Shown here: positions 58,901-64,000 of the stretch, in pieces | How the letters are laid out: each line of letters begins with the position of its first letter | Numbering within the stretch: position 1 is the first letter of the stretch | DNA from: Pterobdella sp. o SKG-2022 | Lineage: Eukaryota > Annelida > Clitellata > Hirudinida > Piscicolidae | Assembly: GCA_964035795.1 (NCBI GenBank) | Contig: OZ038323.1 | Coordinates: forward strand, 1,101,172-1,165,171 | Length of the DNA: 64,000 bases | Reading direction: 5' to 3' | The notes under the pieces: generated by a model | Told to the model about the DNA's origin: nothing | Databases searched by the model: none | The model's input: only the letters and a program-made list of their open reading frames with translations | Made by a program: the position numbers and the translations under genes

Positions 58901-61900
58901 CCACTTTTTTATTATTTTTGACTTTTTGTAATTTTTGCCATTAATCATTTCAAAATCACCCTACTTCACCAGCATGAGCCTTCACATGCCAAAATAACCT
59001 TCGAAAGCAAAAAACAATATTTTTTTAAATTAGCTATAAAAGCTATAATACTCTAATAGATGAAATGCAGGCTATGTGAATGGATGGATGATGATCAAAT
59101 ATATGAATGATGGTTGGGTGGATGAATGGATAGAAGATAGTTGGATGTATGGATGAATGGATAGAAGATGGTTGGATGGATGGATGAATGGATAGAAGAT
59201 GGTTGAGTGGATGAATGGATAAATGAATGAATGAATGCTGAAATTTATGAATAGTTTGAATAAAAAAAATGAAAGAGTAGCTGAATGAATGAGTGAATGA
59301 AATAATATGGAAAAGAGATGGAAGGAATATATGGACAGATGTTGAGAAAATGGATGAGAAGGCAGATGAGTAATGTTTTTTGAGATGGAGGAATGTAGAT
59401 AAAACAAAAATAAAAAATGAATTAATGGCGGGTACAATCAAAAATAACTTTAAAAATGATACGAATCAGACGATGATTTAAAATGTTTAATACGACAAAA
59501 GCCTCTTGATGGATGACACGGGAGTCTGAGATGCATGCTCCTTCCCCCATTCATATCTCAAAGTTATCGTCATTATTTGTGATTAAATATCATTATGTTT
59601 CCAAATTTATTTGTTTACGTACGTCATGTCGTCGTCATAAACATAATTTGAACTGAAATATTTCGTTTCCACTAATTTCGTCATAAAAAAACCACATAAG
59701 AATGAAAAGAAATAAAATATGAAAGAAGGAATTAATGAAATAAAAGAAGCATTACAGAGACAAATTGCACCAAGTTAGATAATTGATGCTTGTAATGGAT
59801 TTGATGATGGATGGATGGATTATGGTTGGGTGGATGGATAGATGAATGGTTGGATAGATGATTGGTTGGATGGATGGATGGTTGGATGGATGGGTGGGTG
59901 GATGGTTGGATGGATGGGTGGATGGTTGGATGGATGGATGGATGGATGGATGGTTGGATGGATGGATGGATGGATGGTTGGATGGATGGGTGGATGGATG
60001 GATGGATGGATAGATGAATGGTTGGATAGATGATTGGTTGGATGGATGGATGGTTGGATGATTGGTTGGATGGATGGATGGGTGGATGGTTGGATGGATG
60101 GGTGGATGGTTGGATGGATGGATGGATGGTTGGATGGATGGATGGATGGTTGGATGGATGGATGGGTGGATGGATGGATGGATCGATGGAATGAAAAACA
60201 TATTCATCTGTTTTTTATATTGTAATTTTAAGTTGGAGTGAACGAAATGCGTTAAGATTGCATATATTAATGAATTTGTAGGCCTACAATGTATTTGCAA
60301 GCTCAAGTTATTCATATGTAATTATCTGTTTGCTTTTTAGTTTACAAATTCTATTTTGCAACATAAAATGCTTATGAGCGGATGTGAAAAATTAGATTTG
60401 CTTGGAAGATTAATTTGCACAGAAAAAAATAAAATTGGCATTTAATCCCTATAAAAATCTTTTAACAGAATGCCTTCTGAGTAATCGCTTGGTATTCTCC
60501 AAGTTTTTGTTTATTTTTTGTAATTTAAACAATTTTTTTTGAAACGTTGGAAATTTTTTAAAAAGCTCACCACAATCATCCCCACAACAACACAATACAT
60601 GGGGTGGTAGTGGGGGGTTGGTGGTGGGAGGTTGGTGGTGATGGGAGTTGGTGGTGGGAAACGGGTGATAGAGAGAAATGATGATGGTGAAAAGAGAGAT
60701 AGGTGGTGACGAGAATGGGGTGATGGTGAGAGGATAATGACCTTGATTTGGGGATTGAAACCCAAAAAAAACCCTTTTGATTCAACTTTCCAAAAAGAAA
60801 AACTTTTATTCACACTTTATATTTCAAAACTTCATTTCAGAAGAGTTGCAAAGTTGGAATCTGCTGCAGTTTCCATTGTTGCCAGTAGATCTCATTTTAT
60901 GGCAAAAAAAATTTTAAAATGTGCAAAATACTCTCATTGAGAAACTTTTTAGCTTTGGTTGTTTGCAATAGTAAGACAAAAATATGTTTGGAAAAATTGG
61001 AACGCTTCAAAATAAATGGACAAAATGAATTGATAAAAATATTTATAAATGGTAAAGTTGCATTCATGGTAACCTCAGCCATGTAAATCAGCCGAGATAT
61101 TTTGTTTTTATGGATGTTTTCGCTGGTTTTAACAAAAAAATTGCTTTAGTTTGAAATTTTTGAGTAGACTTTGCATTTTAGACGTTTTTTAGCGCTGTTG
61201 TGTGTTTTGATTAATTTTTCGATTTCAAAGCCAAGTATCTGAAATGAAAATTCCAATTATAAAAACAAAACGGAAAAAATTTAATTTTGTTTGAGTCAAT
61301 ATTTCAAAAATATTTCAATTATAGAAGGGAGAAATTTTGATTTTATGTCGCCTTGATCGATAATTCATAAAGAATGCTCTAATTGAGATTTATTGAATGC
61401 ATCGACTGATTAATTCCACAAAACTGCAAACAATTTGGAAAGAGGGTCTAAAGGAGGGATATAATTGGAGGGGAAAGAGATGTATCGAGAGGGTTTTAAT
61501 TTAAAACTTTTCAACGTTTTCTTATGCAAATTTGAATTCAAAGTCGTGAGAAAAATTTTGTGAGACTTTAATTTGTTGTAATTGAAAAAAATGATCAAAT
61601 TGAAATGGCTGAAAGAAGTTCGAAGTAGTAGGGAATAAAATGAGAATATTAACGGGCCAACATTGAATGCCGTGTTGTTTTCATTGTGAATAAAATTTCA
61701 ATTAAAAGAGGAAATTTGTTACTTGAGTTTTGGGGGCGGGAGGAGTGGGTTGTTGGGGGGGTTGCATGGCATCAACGCTTGAGTCTTCATGACTCTCAGG
61801 GGTGGTCGACTCGAGAGCTTCAGGAGACTGCGAGGGGGGCAGAGGCAGACATTCATAGAAGGACACTGTTCTGTCTTTAGAAGCGTTATGATCTTCTTCG

Positions 61901-63105
61901 CCATACACACTGTTGGACGAGGCGATGTCAGGAATTGTGAAATTGGGAGGAGGTAGTTTAGGAATGATGGGGTCTTGTATGAAGAGGGGTTGTCTGTGTA
62001 GAAAGATCATTTGTCGCTGCCCATCTTGAGAGGTTTTGTTGAAGAACTTGTTGGATTTGGAGAAAGGGACATCGGGAAAATTGAGAGGATGGAGATAGGG
62101 GGGTCTGTGTTGAAGCACCCTGATGGGGCTGAAGACCTCTCTTGGTGGGTACGCCATTCTTGACTTTTTATCCTCCTCGTCAAAGTGGGACGGGTAGCGC
62201 TACAAGATTAAATTGTTTTTATAAAAAATCAATATAATTAAGTTTTGACTATGGAATTTAAAATAAACTTGAAATAAAGATGGAAAAAGAAAGCATTAAA
62301 TTGTACATTAAAAACTTGATTGAAATGGCATTGAAAACATGAAAGAAGACCTTCATGTTGCTTTTATTATTCCCCTGGTTACAATACATTATATTTCACA
62401 TTTATATCTTCATTTCCAATTATCCCATCAATTTTATGTCTCAAAAGCATTCACAAATAAAACATTCTTGCAACTTTGTTATTACAAACTTTTCATCTTC
62501 TTCTAAAATTGAGCGTATTATATTGGATTTTTAAAATAATCAATATGAAAAAAACTGAAAACAACACAAAATTGCAATTACCAAACAAATTTGAAACGAT
62601 CAGAAACGAATGTGCTGTTCAAGTCTGCATGTTCCAGCCCCCCTTCCCTCCCCTTTTACTCCCCCTCTTACACTTCTTTTCCTCCTATTCTCTCCTCCTC
62701 TTACCTTTCTTTTCCTCCTCTTATAGTTTACATCAATTTCATTTTGTTACTGAAACTCCAATTGAAAATTGTACACACACAAAAGAATCGTATGTTTGAG
62801 TCATTTCATGGGGACAAAAGATTCATAAACACAATTATGACAATGATTTGAACAAACAACACACCATCAGTTGAAGACAAAAACAGCAAATAAATCATAA
62901 CATTGAACATTCAGCAAAAACATCAAAATTAAAGTTTCAGTACCTTTGTTCACCATAAATTGCACATTCGGAGTCGTCCAAAAGTTTAAACAGCATCAGA
63001 CACATAAATAGAGGCAGATCCACTCACCCAAGCCTCTTCCTTCTTAAGATTCACTCTCTTAACCTCCTTCATCTCAAGATCAGCATCCCAAATCATACGA
63101 CCCAG
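49965..63105 (-). CDS. TOX: TOX-family HMG-box transcription regulator (internal exons; both ends incomplete)
   Basis: Six exons join in phase: 63028-63105, 61723-62199, 57324-57391, 55709-55844, 53129-53209, 49965-50525. The HMG box is unmistakable: [80 protein letters not shown]. The basic run before it is the usual nuclear-localisation/DNA-binding extension. Exon 61723-62199 gives a Pro-rich N-terminal part with PNFTIPDI, resembling the FNIPPI motif of TOX proteins. Exon 49965-50525 encodes a Ser/Asn/Gln/His-rich C-terminal region. TOX proteins bind DNA through the HMG box and act in cell fate and chromatin regulation. The start Met (an exon might lie near 63900-64000) and the stop were not found. 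Confidence 0.9.
50925..51440 (+). mobile_element. LINE reverse-transcriptase fragment in TOX intron
   Basis: Reading across frames gives [10 protein letters not shown] ... ILKNGKEH, then [12 protein letters not shown] (from [12 protein letters not shown]), then [16 protein letters not shown] (from [13 protein letters not shown]), then MCGEMPSLL and [20 protein letters not shown]. This is the order of a Jockey-like RT. It is short, with many stops, and antisense to the host gene. Confidence 0.65.
53211..53310. repeat. GTGGTAGTGG-rich tract at a TOX 3' splice site
   Basis: On the sense strand this is a CCACTACCAC-rich run ending in CACCACTCCAG, the acceptor of the HMG-box exon 53129-53209. Confidence 0.75.
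55846..55955. repeat. 29-bp minisatellite at a TOX 3' splice site
   Basis: The unit is close to GGTGTCTGGTGGTTGAGAGG plus GTGTGTGAA, in 3-4 copies. It begins at the acceptor (CACTACACAG on the sense strand) of the first HMG-box core exon, 55709-55844. Confidence 0.85.
57090..57312. repeat. 20-bp minisatellite next to a TOX 5' splice site
   Basis: The unit ATCACAACAGAATGGATGAC repeats about 11 times with AAT(A)GG and ATTAC variants. Its right edge is only about 12 bases from the donor of exon 57324-57391, so it fills the start of that intron. Confidence 0.95.
59075..59240. repeat. GGATGAAT/GATAGAAG satellite-like tract
   Basis: Degenerate repeats of ATGGATAGAAGATGGTTGG and TGGATGAA, in a long TOX intron. 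The Ile/His/Ser-rich ORFs on the minus strand come from the tetranucleotide period. Confidence 0.85.
59790..60192. repeat. (TGGA)n-type tetranucleotide array, about 400 bp
   Basis: Runs of TGGATGGATGG interrupted by GGTTGGA, GGGTGGA and GATAGA units, with higher-order duplication (GATAGATGAATGGTTGGATA occurs twice). It is intronic to the TOX-family gene. Open frames in it are spurious. Confidence 0.95.
60196..61722. other. intron sequence, no gene seen
   Basis: AT-rich TOX intron with a short GGTGGTGGGAGTTGGTGG-rich patch at 60600-60725. ORFs here are short and unsupported. Confidence 0.45.
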
Positions 63106-64000
63106 CTGAAACATTTCCATATGTACCTCAACTAGCCACCAACACCACTCCTCAACCATCACCACATCTTTCTCTGCCCATCCCTATCAATACCACACCA
63201 ACCCTTCCAACTCATCACCATCACTGCTACTTCTTTCCCACCTTCAACCCTACAACGTTCTAACTAGATATTATGAGTTGAATGCAATAGAATTATTGCT
63301 ACAGATTATTTGATAGAATATTGCTTTGAATGGTTTTGAAAATTATTTATGAAACAAAGGTGGTGTGCTGTAGACGTTGTTTGTTGCACAAACAATGCAG
63401 ACATACCCTACAAGTAAGTGCCATCAATAGTCACGTAGTTTTAAACTGCCTTCATAATATTCATTTATTCAGCGCTGAATAAATGTGGCAAGGTTTTGTT
63501 GATGTTTCGAATAATATTTTTATTAAACATCTTCTATTCAAATGTAACGAAAGATATATCATCCAATTAATCATATCTTGCAAAAACAGCTCAACTTTTC
63601 TCAGCGAAACATTTGTGAACCTTCTTGTATAATTTTACCTATTTATTTGAAAACTTAAAAATCAAAAAATAAACTTCCCAATAAAATCTTATTCAATTGT
63701 ATAAACGCATTTAACAAAATGGGGCATACATTTTTTCAAAAAATGGTTTTAATATTTCACGAAGCAATCAAACACATCATGACGTCATTATCGACCAAGA
63801 CACGAATGCCACTGGAATCCAGTTAATTGTGGTTGTTTCAGCTTTTTTGCCACAAAACACCAAACCATCATCCAAAAATCCAAAAATATCTCTTGAATCT
63901 TAAAATGGAAGGATTTTGAAATTCTCATTGACTCAAAAGATGGAGGGGAGTTGCCGCTAGGCTCTTGTTGAGGCCATGTGTCCAAGAAGGGTACGATGCC
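63106..64000. other. upstream part of the TOX-family gene, exon content uncertain
   Basis: The minus-strand frame at 63900-64000 reads PFLDTWPQQEPSGNSPPSFE, a Pro/Ser/Gln-rich composition like TOX N-termini, and it runs off the window edge. No clear donor was seen after it, so it is only a candidate exon. The rest is AT-rich and featureless. Confidence 0.3.

Noticed and set aside
59752..60315. 187-aa His/Ile/Pro/Ser-rich ORF and Trp/Gly/Met/Asp-rich ORFs on the other strand
   Set aside because: They are translations of the (TGGA)n array; no start context, splice support or non-repeat domain.

Overview
The window is nuclear DNA from an animal: AT-rich, with intron-bearing genes, abundant decayed non-LTR retrotransposons, a Tc1-like relic, tRNA-derived SINEs and many micro- and minisatellites. 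The gene set (CIP2A, GTPBP1, tweety, SOWAH, PDHA1, MRPL50, CDK9 and a TOX-type HMG-box gene) is bilaterian. Sequence divergence and compact introns fit an invertebrate. A spiralian (mollusc- or annelid-like) is my guess, not something the sequence proves. I found no operon, CRISPR array, phage or toxin system.

Layout. 34-1063 (+): 3' end of an unrecognised Ser/Thr/Gln-rich protein. 2047-6137 (-): CIP2A homologue. 7.2-9.2 kb (-): decayed LINE. 10.85-16.92 kb (-): GTPBP1, with 15 exons whose phases close. 17.33-18.32 kb (-): small unrecognised six-codon-rich gene of 5 exons, 124 aa. 18.4-21.1 kb (+): LINE with endonuclease and reverse transcriptase. 21.27-26.35 kb (-): tweety-family channel gene, head-to-head with SOWAH (+, 26.58-31.28 kb). 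31.92-36.2 kb (-): pyruvate dehydrogenase E1 alpha, head-to-head with MRPL50 (+, 36.55-37.88 kb), which is followed by CDK9 (+, 38.17-39.66 kb). 40-47.4 kb: a transposon graveyard (Tc1 relic, a LINE on -, a CR1/L2-like LINE on +). 49.97-63.1 kb (-): middle part of a TOX-family gene with long, repeat-filled introns; both ends lie outside or were not found.

Exon coordinates were worked out by hand from splice signals, reading-frame phase and alignment to remembered families. For GTPBP1, TTYH, SOWAH, PDHA1, MRPL50, CDK9 and TOX, consecutive exon phases close exactly, which supports the models. No transcript data were available.

I did not find a clearly new molecular system. The signals most worth a second look are: a chain of nested perfect hairpins at 28841-29124; repeated use of CA-rich minisatellites directly as the 3' ends of introns; a GC-AG intron that splits the codon of a conserved PDHA1 phospho-serine; and a 27-bp inverted repeat in an MRPL50 intron.
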